39,967 bases of DNA, taken from assembly GCA_903873905.1 (NCBI GenBank), contig CAIQQJ010000093.1, forward strand, positions 1 to 39,967, written 5' to 3'. This stretch comes from an uncultured Flavobacteriales bacterium. GTDB taxonomy: Bacteria; Bacteroidota; Bacteroidia; Palsa-965. Below the pieces are notes generated by a model that saw only the letters and a list, made by a program, of their open reading frames with translations, made no database searches and was not told the DNA's origin. A program made the translations under genes and the position numbers. Shown here piece after piece: positions 16,969-26,245 of the stretch. Every line of letters starts with the position of its first letter. Within the stretch, counting starts at the first letter, position 1.

Positions 16969-18381
16969 ATGAATTACGCAACGATTACGAAAGAAATTCT
17001 CAACGATTTGAAAAGGATTGTTGGGGAAGAATTTATTCATGAAGATGAAGAACGTTTGGATATTTATGGTCGCGATCATACGGAGGATTTGCATTATAAA
17101 CCCCGTGTTGTATTGCGCCCACAAACTGCCGAAGAAATATCTTCCATTCTCAAAATTGCAAATGAAAAAAACATTCCCGTTACGCCTCGTGGTGCTGGTA
17201 CAGGATTGAGCGGAGGTGCATTGGCAATTTACGGTGGCATTTGTTTGTCAATGGAACGTTTCAATAAAATCTTGGAAATCGATGAACGAAATTTGCAAGC
17301 CACAGTTGAACCTGGAGTTATCAATGAGGAATTTCAGAATGCGGTGAAGGAAAAAGGTTTGTTTTATCCGCCCGATCCTGCATCTAAAGGATCTTGTTTT
17401 TTGGGTGGGAATCTCGCACTCAGTTCCGGTGGACCGAAAGCTGTTAAGTACGGCACCACGCGTGATTATGTTTTGAATATGCAAATGGTTTTGCCAACTG
17501 GAGAAATTATTTGGACGGGAGCGAATGTTTTGAAATATTCCACTGGATACAATCTCACACACTTGATGATTGGCAGTGAAGGAACATTAGGAATTATTAC
17601 AAAAATTGTATTTCGCTTGATTCCATATCCGCAAAACAATATTGTGATGTTGGTTCCTTTCAATTCGGCGGAAAAAGCATGTGAAGCGGTGAGTGCTGTT
17701 TTTCGAGCAGGAATTACACCGTCAGGAATGGAATTCATGGAACGCGATGCGATCGATTGGGTACGAAAATTTGAGAGTGACATTAACATTGATGTTCCAG
17801 CTGAAGTGCAAGCGCATTTATTAATTGAAGTGGACGGAAATGATTTGGATCTTTTGTACAAAGACACAGAAAAAATTGCTGAGGTGATGTCGAATTTCGA
17901 ATGCGGAGAAATTCTTCTTGCTGATACAGCAGCTCAGAAAGATATGCTTTGGAAAATGAGGAGACAAGTGGCAGAAGCGGTGAAATCAAATTCGGTTTAT
18001 AAGGAAGAAGATACTGTTGTGCCAAGAGCTGAATTGCCCAAATTATTGAAAGGCGTAAAAGCGATAGGGAAGAAGTACGGTTTCAAATCGGTTTGTTACG
18101 GTCATGCTGGCGATGGAAATTTGCATGTGAATATTATCAAGGGTGATTTGTCGGATGAAGTTTGGAAAAATGAATTACCCAAAGGCATTTCAGAAATTTT
18201 CAAATTGTGTGTTGATCTTGGTGGAACAATTTCCGGTGAACATGGAATTGGATTGGTACAACAGTCGTATTTGAATATTGCCATTGATGAAAAACGTTTG
18301 GAATTAATGCGCGGAATAAAAATACTGTTCGATCCGAAATTGATACTTAATCCTGGAAAAATATTTTATAATGGGCTTTAA
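16969..18381 (+). CDS. FAD-linked oxidase, GlcD family (glycolate/lactate dehydrogenase type)
   Basis: A 470-residue flavoprotein without a signal peptide. The FAD_binding_4 (PCMH) domain spans about 40-180, with VTPRGAGTGLSGGA as pyrophosphate-binding loop, PPDPASKGSCFLGGN, and GSEGTLGIIT. The C-terminal FAD-oxidase_C domain (about 215-465) ends with YGHAGDGNLHVN and GTISGEHGIG, which carry the metal and substrate ligands in D-2-hydroxyacid dehydrogenases. No GlcE or GlcF partner lies nearby, so it is probably a stand-alone D-lactate or D-2-hydroxyacid dehydrogenase; the substrate is inferred only from family. Confidence 0.9.
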   Translation: MNYATITKEILNDLKRIVGEEFIHEDEERLDIYGRDHTEDLHYKPRVVLRPQTAEEISSILKIANEKNIPVTPRGAGTGLSGGALAIYGGICLSMERFNKILEIDERNLQATVEPGVINEEFQNAVKEKGLFYPPDPASKGSCFLGGNLALSSGGPKAVKYGTTRDYVLNMQMVLPTGEIIWTGANVLKYSTGYNLTHLMIGSEGTLGIITKIVFRLIPYPQNNIVMLVPFNSAEKACEAVSAVFRAGITPSGMEFMERDAIDWVRKFESDINIDVPAEVQAHLLIEVDGNDLDLLYKDTEKIAEVMSNFECGEILLADTAAQKDMLWKMRRQVAEAVKSNSVYKEEDTVVPRAELPKLLKGVKAIGKKYGFKSVCYGHAGDGNLHVNIIKGDLSDEVWKNELPKGISEIFKLCVDLGGTISGEHGIGLVQQSYLNIAIDEKRLELMRGIKILFDPKLILNPGKIFYNGL

Positions 18382-18484
18382 GCGCGAAGACGCAAAAGGG
18401 CACGAAGATACGCGGAGAAAAAACTTGGCGAATCACTGCGTCCCTGCAACTTGGCGATTGAAACTATGAACTGATGTTTTGTAA

Positions 18485-19225
18485 ATGAAACTGAGGATTT
18501 TTCTTCTTCTTTTTTCCCTCTCCACAATTTTTTGTTTTGTGGAATGGAAAAGTGCGGATATAGCTCATCAGATTTCTTCCAGTAGTGAGATAGCGATTAA
18601 GAAAAAGAAAAAACGAAAGAAGCCGAAGAAGAAAAAACCAGTAAAGAAAAAAAAGAGAGCAACAAAGAAAATTCCAACCGCCAAAGATTCTGCCAGAACT
18701 GTAAGAGTAAAAAAACGAGCTCAAAAAAGAATCGACAGAAATTTAGGAAAGCTCGACAAGAAAAAAGATAAGAAAGCGAAAACCGTTAAGAAAGCGCAAG
18801 ACGATCGAAAGACATTTGACAAATGTGATAGTGCCGATGTATTGCGGACTTCTCAAGACACCGCTCTTCTTGCGAAATACATAAAGATTTACAGATCGCT
18901 TGGGGGAATTTGTTACATCATTCATTTGCAGGACATGGCAGATCTTCAAAAAACTGCCGATGGATTTTATTCCGTACAAATTACAAACAGTAAAGATCCT
19001 CGCGCTCCTGCAGCTTGGCAAACCTACTTGTTTTGTCCGATTGGAAAACCGAATGGAACAATTGCATTGATGAATCCTGAAGGCGATACGATTCAAATGT
19101 GCACGTATACGAATGAAAAAAAGAATGGTGTGATGTATTATGTAAAAAAAGGGAAAGGTGTAATTTACAAGGAGAAGTTCGTTGATGATATTAAGATTTG
19201 GGAAAAGAAACCAGATGAGGAATGA
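18485..19225 (+). CDS. Exported protein with lysine-rich low-complexity domain
   Basis: A 246-residue protein I do not recognise. Residues 1-17 look like a signal peptide (LRIFLLLFSLSTIFCF). Residues about 38-113 are extremely basic, with runs of Lys and Arg (such as KKKKKRKKPKKKKPVKKKK) and few other residues. The remaining part is ordinary and globular, with Cys residues at FDKCDSAD and GGICYII, and an end that loosely resembles a MORN_2 turn (GDTIQMCTYTNEKKNGVMYY). The coding stretch 18600-18800 is almost pure purine, yet the frame stays open, which argues for a real gene. The following gene encodes another exported protein of unknown role. Confidence 0.7.
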   Translation: MKLRIFLLLFSLSTIFCFVEWKSADIAHQISSSSEIAIKKKKKRKKPKKKKPVKKKKRATKKIPTAKDSARTVRVKKRAQKRIDRNLGKLDKKKDKKAKTVKKAQDDRKTFDKCDSADVLRTSQDTALLAKYIKIYRSLGGICYIIHLQDMADLQKTADGFYSVQITNSKDPRAPAAWQTYLFCPIGKPNGTIALMNPEGDTIQMCTYTNEKKNGVMYYVKKGKGVIYKEKFVDDIKIWEKKPDEE

Positions 19226-19320
19226 TTTCAGATTAACTGATTGAAGATTTGATTGAATAAAATATTTTAAAATCAATGTTCCTTTTCGAAATCATTCCGT
19301 TATAGGTGAAAATTCATTTT

Positions 19321-20346
19321 ATGAAATACACTTTACTTTTTTTTATTTTATTTCCCTTGTATATTTTCGCGCAAAACGATTGGCATCATAGTGAAATTGA
19401 ATGGGTGTCGTGTGCGCAGGCGAAAACCAAGCAGATCAAATTGCAGAAACACATTACAGTACTTACTTCTTTCCATAGCGGTGTGGCTGCTCATGATACG
19501 GTGAATGTGAGTACGCAGGAATACGATGCGAATGGAAATATTATTAAAAGGACCTTGGCGGTTGATGTCGATAAAAGTCATTACAAGACACGAACGGATT
19601 ATTTTTATGATAACAAAGGACAAACTATTCGATTTGTTAGTTATGAAACAGATGCCAATTATGAAAATCAAAAAGTGATTGATAGTACAGTGGTCCTTCA
19701 ACAGTTGCCGCATTACAAAGCAACTGACTATAGAAAAGGAGATGTCATTGCTGTTGAACGAATCGGTGATTCATTGAATTATATTGAAACAAAAAAACGT
19801 GCTGTTGGAAAGGATACTGTTGTTGAAATAGAAGTGGATAAATGTGCATATGATCAGACAGGAAATATTTCCTCTAAACAATTCTATAGAACTAGAACCT
19901 TTCAGGGAATTACAGATACAAGTGTTTGTGGAATAACGCATTTTTACGGTAGTCGGGATTTTGAACTGACGTACTACTTCAAAGGGAAGTTTTACGCACA
20001 CTTCAAAACACATTTCGATTCGCTTCTGCATACCGATACATTCACCTATTTCAATAAAAAAGAAAAATGTATCATGACCATAGTTGATCATCTCGACAGC
20101 TTGAATCACGTCACAAATGCTGATTATTTCAACAAGCGAAATGGGAACTATAAAGTTTACAATTGTCCTTATAATGACCTTTACAATATGTCATTTTATT
20201 TACCGTTAAATTTACTCGGTAAGATGAGGTATCAGGTTGTAAGAAATTACAACACAAAAGGATTGATTATTTCTGAAAAACATATTTCTCTGAAAAAGAA
20301 AAAGCCCTTAATTGAATTGATTTATCAATATGAATATTATCAATAG
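19321..20346 (+). CDS. Exported protein of unknown function with YD-like segments
   Basis: A 341-residue protein with a clear signal peptide (KYTLLFFILFPLYIFAQ). The mature part is rich in beta-strand pattern and has short segments like EYDANGNIIKRTL and YFYDNKGQTIRFVSYE, reminiscent of the antiparallel hairpin repeats found in many Bacteroidota surface proteins; similarity to RHS/YD repeats is weak. I chose the ATG at 19321 rather than a GTG at 19306, since the signal peptide begins at the ATG. It starts 95 bp after the lysine-rich gene and converges on Maf. The function is unknown. Confidence 0.7.
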   Translation: MKYTLLFFILFPLYIFAQNDWHHSEIEWVSCAQAKTKQIKLQKHITVLTSFHSGVAAHDTVNVSTQEYDANGNIIKRTLAVDVDKSHYKTRTDYFYDNKGQTIRFVSYETDANYENQKVIDSTVVLQQLPHYKATDYRKGDVIAVERIGDSLNYIETKKRAVGKDTVVEIEVDKCAYDQTGNISSKQFYRTRTFQGITDTSVCGITHFYGSRDFELTYYFKGKFYAHFKTHFDSLLHTDTFTYFNKKEKCIMTIVDHLDSLNHVTNADYFNKRNGNYKVYNCPYNDLYNMSFYLPLNLLGKMRYQVVRNYNTKGLIISEKHISLKKKKPLIELIYQYEYYQ

Positions 20347-20427
20347 AAAATTTGGGAAGGGTGGACGTTTAGTGAGGTTTGTTCAATTCCGAACTTTTGT
20401 TGTAGAAAAAAAAGAAGTAAACGTTTC

Positions 20428-21009
20428 TTAAAACTTACACAACTCTTCATACATTTCCTTCACTGGCAAGCCCATCACATTAAAATAAGAACCTTCAATT
20501 CTTTCCATGCCAATATATCCAATAAATTCCTGTGCGCCGTAAGCACCGGCTTTATCAAAAGGTTTGTAAGTGGCAATGTAAAAATCAATTTCTCCTTCTG
20601 TCAATTCCTTAAAAAAAACATCGGTTTTAACGGAAAATGAAATTTCCTTTTTCGAGGATTTCAAACACACGCCTGTATAAACTTCGTGTTTGTTTCCTGA
20701 AAGTTCCATCAACATCACTTTTGCATCTTCCGCATCTTGCGGTTTATTCAGCACATGTCCGTTGATCCAAACAATAGTATCAGCTGTAATCACAATGGTG
20801 TTTTCATCCAATTCTCTTTCGAACGCATCGGCTTTTTTGCGGGAGAGAAACAATGGAATTTCATCACGTTCCAAATGTTCGGGAAAAGATTCATCCACTT
20901 CTTTCGTTTCCAATTCAAAATCAATTCCCAATTCACGCAACAAATATTGGCGACGAGGAGATTTTGACGCAAGAATAAATCGGAATTGGTTAAGATGCTC
21001 AGGATACAT
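20428..21009 (-). CDS. maf: Maf nucleoside triphosphate pyrophosphatase
   Basis: A 193-residue cytoplasmic enzyme that hydrolyses non-canonical or methylated nucleoside triphosphates. It has the family start FILASKSPRRQYLL, the acidic ESFPE, ADTIVW (catalytic Asp) and KPFDKAGAYGAQEF. The DKAGAYG version suggests the dTTP/UTP-type YhdE subgroup. Its start overlaps the end of the UbiA gene by 11 bp, making it the last gene of the DUF2520-KdsC-UbiA-Maf string. Confidence 0.95.
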   Translation of the reverse strand: MYPEHLNQFRFILASKSPRRQYLLRELGIDFELETKEVDESFPEHLERDEIPLFLSRKKADAFERELDENTIVITADTIVWINGHVLNKPQDAEDAKVMLMELSGNKHEVYTGVCLKSSKKEISFSVKTDVFFKELTEGEIDFYIATYKPFDKAGAYGAQEFIGYIGMERIEGSYFNVMGLPVKEMYEELCKF

Positions 21010-22012
21010 CGGCAGTTATCAATGCGTTAATCTGATGCGCGTATAGAAAGAGAAAACTGATTCCAACAACCATAATGAGTTTCACCATCAAACTTGTAAA
21101 TCGCCAATCGCTTTTCCCTTTCGCGGTTAAAATGCGATAACACAAATAAATTAAAGGGAGTTGGAGAAATAATGTGAAATAGAAATAAATTGACATGGAG
21201 AAATTTTCCGGTAAAAGTGTGCCAGAGATTTGTTGAAATTCCAACCATCCTAGTAGCACAATAACAATACTGCAAATTGTTGCCAATACTATTTTAGTTC
21301 TTGCGAGTCCAATAACAATTGGCATTGTTTTGCAGCCATATTCCATATCGCCTTCGTAATCTTCAACATCCTTTATTATTTCTCTGAGAAGCGAAACAAT
21401 GAATGCAAACAAGGCAATGGTTTGAGTCACATGCAACGCATCCGTTAAATTCAGATATTCTGATTGAACCAACTCAGGAAACGCCTTGTAAATATTTGGA
21501 ATTTCAAATAAGATCACCATCATTGGAACAATTCCTGACAATAAGGCGATAACCAAATTACCAACAAGAAATTGTCTTTTGAGATTGGTGGAATAAAACC
21601 AAAGCAGAGCAGGAGCACTGATAAAAAGAAAGGATCCTACACGAAAGAAATTGTATTTCCAGGATAAGTATAAACCAAGTCCTGCGCCAATTATATTGAT
21701 GGTCATGTGTGCTCCCATTGCAACACGGCGCTTAATTACTTTTCCTACAACATTTGTATTTGGTCGATTCACACTATCCACTCGAATGTCAAAATAATCA
21801 TTGATGATATATCCCGCAGCGCCAATCATTACAGTTGAAAGAACCAGTAGAAAAAAATCAATTTCTGTCATTTGAACTTTCAGCAATGAATAATCCAAAT
21901 CATGAGCCTTTAAATTCAAAATAGGAATCAACAAAAACCAACGCACCATGTATTGCGTAAACGCCATGATGAGCAAATTCGGCCAACGGATTAATTTTAG
22001 AAATGGGATCAT
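20999..22012 (-). CDS. UbiA-family prenyltransferase (geranylgeranylglycerol-phosphate type)
   Basis: A 337-residue integral membrane enzyme with about nine helices. The two Asp-rich prenyl-diphosphate motifs are NDYFDIRVDSVNRP (near residue 70-85) and DVEDYEGD (near 215). This Bacteroidota group is usually annotated as geranylgeranylglycerol-phosphate geranylgeranyltransferase, which would attach a second prenyl chain to a glycerol lipid; the actual acceptor could equally be a quinone precursor. Its reading frame overlaps maf by 11 bp. It follows the KdsC-like gene after 113 bp that contain a nested inverted repeat. Confidence 0.85.
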   Translation of the reverse strand: MIPFLKLIRWPNLLIMAFTQYMVRWFLLIPILNLKAHDLDYSLLKVQMTEIDFFLLVLSTVMIGAAGYIINDYFDIRVDSVNRPNTNVVGKVIKRRVAMGAHMTINIIGAGLGLYLSWKYNFFRVGSFLFISAPALLWFYSTNLKRQFLVGNLVIALLSGIVPMMVILFEIPNIYKAFPELVQSEYLNLTDALHVTQTIALFAFIVSLLREIIKDVEDYEGDMEYGCKTMPIVIGLARTKIVLATICSIVIVLLGWLEFQQISGTLLPENFSMSIYFYFTLFLQLPLIYLCYRILTAKGKSDWRFTSLMVKLIMVVGISFLFLYAHQINALITADVS

Positions 22013-22044
22013 TATGTTGTAAAAATAGGGAAAGAAAATCAGTT

Positions 22045-22110
22045 GGCGGTTGATGGTGGGCAGTCAATATTATTGGATACTGTTGTTGACTGAATGACTA
22101 ACAAACCGCC
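22045..22110. repeat. Nested inverted repeat between KdsC-like and UbiA genes
   Basis: The outer arms GGCGGTT (22045-22051) and AACCGCC (22104-22110) enclose the inner arms CAGTCAA (22061-22067) and TTGACTG (22086-22092). Both pairs are perfect 7-bp complements, so a 66-base two-tier hairpin is possible in either strand. There is no T-run after it on the transcribed (minus) strand, so it does not look like a terminator. Confidence 0.5.
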
Positions 22111-22125
22111 TGCGGCAAATTGATG

Positions 22126-22626
22126 TCACCATTTCTTATTTAAGCGAAGAACCTGTTCAATAACATCTCTCACACAACCTTCTCCACCTTTTAATGGTGA
22201 TACATAAATACAAATCTCACGGATTTCAGAAGCGGCATCATAAGGACAGGTTGCAACACCTGCACGTTTCATTGCGAATAAATCGGGAAGATCATCACCC
22301 ATGTAAAGAACTTCTTCTTCCTTCAAATCATAAACAGTAGTGAATTCCTTGAACGTTTCTTCTTTATCGTATGCGCCAAGATAAACTTCTTGCAATCCGA
22401 GATTTTTAAAACGATTTTTTAAATTCTCGTCTTTGGCTGCTGAAATGATTGCAACGGTAAATCCTTCATGAACGGCTCGTTGTAATGCAAAACCATCTCT
22501 AGCATTTACACGTCGGGAAGTTGTGTTATCGGAATGAAACTGAATAGATCCGTCGGTGAGCACGCCATCAATGTCAAAAACAAATGCTTTGACCTTATTC
22601 AGACGTTGCTTGAAATTATCACTCAT
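22126..22626 (-). CDS. KdsC-type HAD phosphatase
   Basis: A 166-residue C0-type HAD hydrolase, the size of 3-deoxy-D-manno-octulosonate 8-phosphate phosphatase, which makes KDO for lipopolysaccharide. The catalytic pair is Asp18/Asp20 in FDIDGVLTDG; motif II is the Ser in AIISAAKD, and MGDDLPDLFAMKRAGV is motif III with the cap-less pattern of KdsC. Its ATG overlaps the stop of the DUF2520 gene by four bases (ATGA). KDO synthesis is the likeliest role, although KdsA, KdsB and KdsD are not in the window. Confidence 0.88.
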   Translation of the reverse strand: MSDNFKQRLNKVKAFVFDIDGVLTDGSIQFHSDNTTSRRVNARDGFALQRAVHEGFTVAIISAAKDENLKNRFKNLGLQEVYLGAYDKEETFKEFTTVYDLKEEEVLYMGDDLPDLFAMKRAGVATCPYDAASEIREICIYVSPLKGGEGCVRDVIEQVLRLNKKW

Positions 22627-23417
22627 TTTTTCTTGCGTGATCGTTTGATAATTCCAGCACTCATTTCATTATACAATTTTTTCAATTCAGGATGTTTTTT
22701 CAAAAGGGCAATTTGAGCATTCATCACTTTTGTATCCTTACGAACAGCAGGACCTGTTTGTGCTTCTGCAGGTGATAATTCCATCACTTTAACAGCAGTT
22801 TCATCAATCAATGGACGAATCAAGTCGAAAGGAAGTTTTTGTTCATTCAATAAATCTTCCGCGATTGCATAAATATGATTGGTGAAATTATTTGCAAATA
22901 CTGCAGCTAGATGTGCCGCTTGACGTTGTTTTGAATCGAGATTATAAACACAATCTGAAAGAGTTTCCGCTACATTCATCAATGAATGAAGTGTGCTGAT
23001 GTCGCTTCCTTCAATGCAAATCGGAACAATACTGAACTCTTTCTTTCTATTTTTTGAAAATGTTTGAAGCGGATAAAAAACGCCATACTGTTCAAACTTT
23101 TTCAATACGTCCATTGAAACACTTCCAGAAGTATGTACAACAATTCCTTCGGTGACTTTCATCTTTTTTACAAGAGCTGGAATTGCATCATCTTTCACTG
23201 CGATAATAATCAATGCAGGGCGTTTATCAATTTTCGTAATATCAGTAAGAACTTTTGCCTTTAGTTTTTTTGCAAGAACTTTTGCGTTGGCTTTATTGCG
23301 ACTATACACCTGAACAATTTCCGCATCAGCTTCTTTCAAAGCTTCGCCTAAATTTGTTGCGACATTTCCGGAACCGAGAAGGATAACTCGAAGACGTTGT
23401 AGAGAATTTTCTGGCAT
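22623..23417 (-). CDS. Rossmann-fold / DUF2520 oxidoreductase-like protein
   Basis: A 264-residue protein with an N-terminal NAD(P)-binding Rossmann domain (LLGSGNVATNLGEAL, then VQVYSRN as the end of strand 2, and VHTSGSVSMDVL) and a C-terminal helical DUF2520 domain (about 130-255, AAVFANNFTNHIYAIAEDLL, TGPAVRKD). The fold is that of 6-phosphogluconate or ketopantoate reductase-like dehydrogenases. The reaction is not known. It begins 50 bp after ccmF and overlaps the KdsC-like gene by four bases, so it is part of the same transcription unit. Confidence 0.85.
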   Translation of the reverse strand: MPENSLQRLRVILLGSGNVATNLGEALKEADAEIVQVYSRNKANAKVLAKKLKAKVLTDITKIDKRPALIIIAVKDDAIPALVKKMKVTEGIVVHTSGSVSMDVLKKFEQYGVFYPLQTFSKNRKKEFSIVPICIEGSDISTLHSLMNVAETLSDCVYNLDSKQRQAAHLAAVFANNFTNHIYAIAEDLLNEQKLPFDLIRPLIDETAVKVMELSPAEAQTGPAVRKDTKVMNAQIALLKKHPELKKLYNEMSAGIIKRSRKKK

Positions 23418-23467
23418 TGGACTTAGTATTAAAATTGTTTATCCGCAAAGTCGCAGAAGCGCTGAGC

Positions 23468-26194
23468 TTACTTTTTCACTTCCTCCGTGATTTTATTTTT
23501 CCTTTTCCGTTCACGTACGGCAAGGAATGTTCCAGCTACCATGATGAGGCAACCAATCCATAAAATATTTATTCCTGGGAATACAGAAGCTTCCAAAACA
23601 ATAAAATCTGCTTTTTTTGATTCTTTGACAGATGAATAAACTTCAATGTTATGATCTTCCGGTCTTAATTTCCAGAAAGTCAATTTAACTCCAAGATCTT
23701 CATCAATGGCATCAATTTGTCTTGTTACACCGGTATTTCTATTGATAAAGAAATAAGCCTTCAGAAATTTCTTATTTAATGTCCCATCGAATATTTGGAA
23801 ATTAGCAACGATTCCATATTCATCCTTAGCGATTTTTATATCGGTGGAATCAATGCGTTGCATACTGTCGAGAATAGCAATGCAATTATCCAAACCAAGT
23901 GTATCACCAACAGCAAGCGTATGATTCACTGGCGTGCTAAATAAGTCTCCTTTTTGACCTTCTTTTCCTTCGTTACCAACTAGTGAAGCGGGATCAACAA
24001 ATTTTATAAAAGAGTAAATGTCTTTGTGCAAATAATGTTTGGTATCCGGTTCAGCTGCATTTCCCATGAAAGGATTAAGTTGAATAAACGGTCGAAGAGT
24101 AAATGCTTTTTCCGGTTTCCCTGCATCTGATTTTTTAAGGAAATCTACATTGAAAAAAACGTATTTCGTGCCATCCTTTGTTTTCGGTTCACGATTTGTA
24201 TACGTCACGAGATAATCTCCCATGGTTAAGGTATCACCGCGCTTGAGATAAATATTTTCCGCATTTGAACCCTGATTTGTGAATGCACCGATATCAAAGT
24301 GAGAAGTGTTCGAAGAAATTGTTTCTTTTTTCGAAGTGGAAATCACAATTCCAAGCAGCAATACAGCAAATCCAATATGTGCAATTGACGAACCTGCTTT
24401 TTTAATGTTACCCTTGAAAATTTTATACCAATAATCTGCATTGGCAATAATTGCGAAAATACTTGAGAAAACAAGGAAGGAGCAAATAATATAAATTCCG
24501 CGTTTGTCGGCATTTGCAAGTTCATAAGCAGAATTGAAATAAATCAGGAAAACCAATGGAAAAGAAATGGCAAGACTGATAATAAATGATCTTCTGATTT
24601 GACGGCTAAATGTTTTGAAATCGGTCGTCTTGTATTTGAAAAACTGTGTCACCGCCATTAACAAAGAAATAATGACTGCGAAAGGTATTTGCCATTTGTT
24701 GTAAAATAAGATAACCTTATCGCCGGCACCTGGAGCCATTCGTGCTTCAGCAAGTTTCGGAACCCACGACCAATTTGTTTTTACCATCAACCACTGAAAA
24801 AATTCATGAATGCTGTCAATCTTTAGGAATTTGTTGACAACGGGAGACGATGTGTAAAAAATAATCTGGAAAGAGGCTATTAGAAATACAATCGAACCAA
24901 TAAACATCCAGAATTCCCTTGACCATAAATCTTCTTCTTCCTTTTGTTTTGGGAAATATTTCATGTATCCAATCAACATGAATAGGAATGAACTTACCAA
25001 TAGAATTAACATGGATGAAGCATGATGTCCTGCTACAAATTGGAACAGAACAATAAGTGCAATTCCAGTATAAAGGATTTTCAGCCTCCAATTGAACGCG
25101 AGCAGAAATACGGAAAGCCATAAAAAGAATCCCATAAATGCAGTGAGTTCTTCATTGAGACCATCATCTGTAAATGCATGTACCGATGAGTCACTGAGAA
25201 TTCCGCTCTTGGTAAGAAATGTTGAATAGACAATCAACAGGAATGTTGCAATGCAAAGAAAAAATGTTGTGAATAAAGATTGCCCTTTATTGCGGTACAG
25301 AAGCATTACGTGCGCAGCACCAACCAAAATCAACCAAGGAACGAAAGATGCATTCTCGACAGGATCCCATGCCCAAAATCCGCCAAAGCTTAATGATTCA
25401 TAAGCCCATGCGCCACCCATTAAAATTCCAGTTCCCAAAACCATTACACCAATGTAAGCCCAGGTTAATGCGGGCTTTTGCCATTCGTAATAACGTTTTG
25501 TCCATAAGCCCGCCAATGCAAAAGCGAATGGTACTGTTGTTAAGGCAAAACCTAAAAATAAGGTTGGAGGATGAATGGTCATCCAATAGTTTTGCAAGAG
25601 TGGGTTTAAGCCACGGCCATCTTGAAAGAGCGGAATTTTAGTGAGGTAGTCGGGAATTTTAGTCCATGGCAAACCAATGTTGCTTTCTTTCAATCGCATC
25701 AGTTCAAATGGATTGCTTCCTACGTGAACGTTGCCGAAATAAACACCAAGTAACATCATGGAGAGGAAAACCTGAACCAAAGAAACAATTGTGATTACAG
25801 GAGCTTCCCATTCTTTTGCTCGACGCATCAAAACCAAACCGATAACGGCATGCCAAAAAAGCCATAATAAGGTGCTACCTTCTTGACCTTCCCACATACA
25901 AGCAAGAACATAATTCATTGGCATATCACGTTTCGAATGTTGCCAAACATATTGGTATTCGAATCGATGGGAAATAACCATCATTAAAAGCGTGATGAAT
26001 ATTCCAAAGACTGCGATAGCGTGTGTGATATACAAACTATGCGCTGTAATTTTCCAGCCAGCATCTCCAGAAATATCTCGCGTTCGGATAATGTTTGCAA
26101 CGACAGAAAACAATGCCGTTACAAATGCAAGGACCACGAAGAAATGGCCCAATTCACCCCACCATACTTGTTCTCCAACGTATTTAATTTCCAT
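23468..26194 (-). CDS. ccmF: Cytochrome c maturation protein CcmF (heme lyase component)
   Basis: A 908-residue polytopic inner-membrane protein. The N-terminal half has the CcmF signatures WEGQEGSTLLWLFW, MTIHPPTLFLGF (a probable heme-ligand His) and the WWD domain GGFWAWDPVENASFVPW near residue 276. The C-terminal part has more helices and a large periplasmic block (about 630-860) before a final helix (ILWIGCLIMVAGTFLAV). It is longer than the roughly 650 residues of proteobacterial CcmF, mostly because of that block. CcmF transfers heme from holo-CcmE to apocytochrome. It follows ccmE by about 50 bp. No CcmH or CcmI gene lies in the window. Confidence 0.95.
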   Translation of the reverse strand: MEIKYVGEQVWWGELGHFFVVLAFVTALFSVVANIIRTRDISGDAGWKITAHSLYITHAIAVFGIFITLLMMVISHRFEYQYVWQHSKRDMPMNYVLACMWEGQEGSTLLWLFWHAVIGLVLMRRAKEWEAPVITIVSLVQVFLSMMLLGVYFGNVHVGSNPFELMRLKESNIGLPWTKIPDYLTKIPLFQDGRGLNPLLQNYWMTIHPPTLFLGFALTTVPFAFALAGLWTKRYYEWQKPALTWAYIGVMVLGTGILMGGAWAYESLSFGGFWAWDPVENASFVPWLILVGAAHVMLLYRNKGQSLFTTFFLCIATFLLIVYSTFLTKSGILSDSSVHAFTDDGLNEELTAFMGFFLWLSVFLLAFNWRLKILYTGIALIVLFQFVAGHHASSMLILLVSSFLFMLIGYMKYFPKQKEEEDLWSREFWMFIGSIVFLIASFQIIFYTSSPVVNKFLKIDSIHEFFQWLMVKTNWSWVPKLAEARMAPGAGDKVILFYNKWQIPFAVIISLLMAVTQFFKYKTTDFKTFSRQIRRSFIISLAISFPLVFLIYFNSAYELANADKRGIYIICSFLVFSSIFAIIANADYWYKIFKGNIKKAGSSIAHIGFAVLLLGIVISTSKKETISSNTSHFDIGAFTNQGSNAENIYLKRGDTLTMGDYLVTYTNREPKTKDGTKYVFFNVDFLKKSDAGKPEKAFTLRPFIQLNPFMGNAAEPDTKHYLHKDIYSFIKFVDPASLVGNEGKEGQKGDLFSTPVNHTLAVGDTLGLDNCIAILDSMQRIDSTDIKIAKDEYGIVANFQIFDGTLNKKFLKAYFFINRNTGVTRQIDAIDEDLGVKLTFWKLRPEDHNIEVYSSVKESKKADFIVLEASVFPGINILWIGCLIMVAGTFLAVRERKRKNKITEEVKK

Positions 26195-26245
26195 ACAATA
26201 AATGTGATTTGTAAATGGCGATTAGCATAACCTAATAACCAATCA

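Noticed and set aside
22045-22110. Integron attC site or insertion sequence end
   Set aside because: No integrase, no transposase fragment and no target duplication nearby; the arms do not match R/L core sites.
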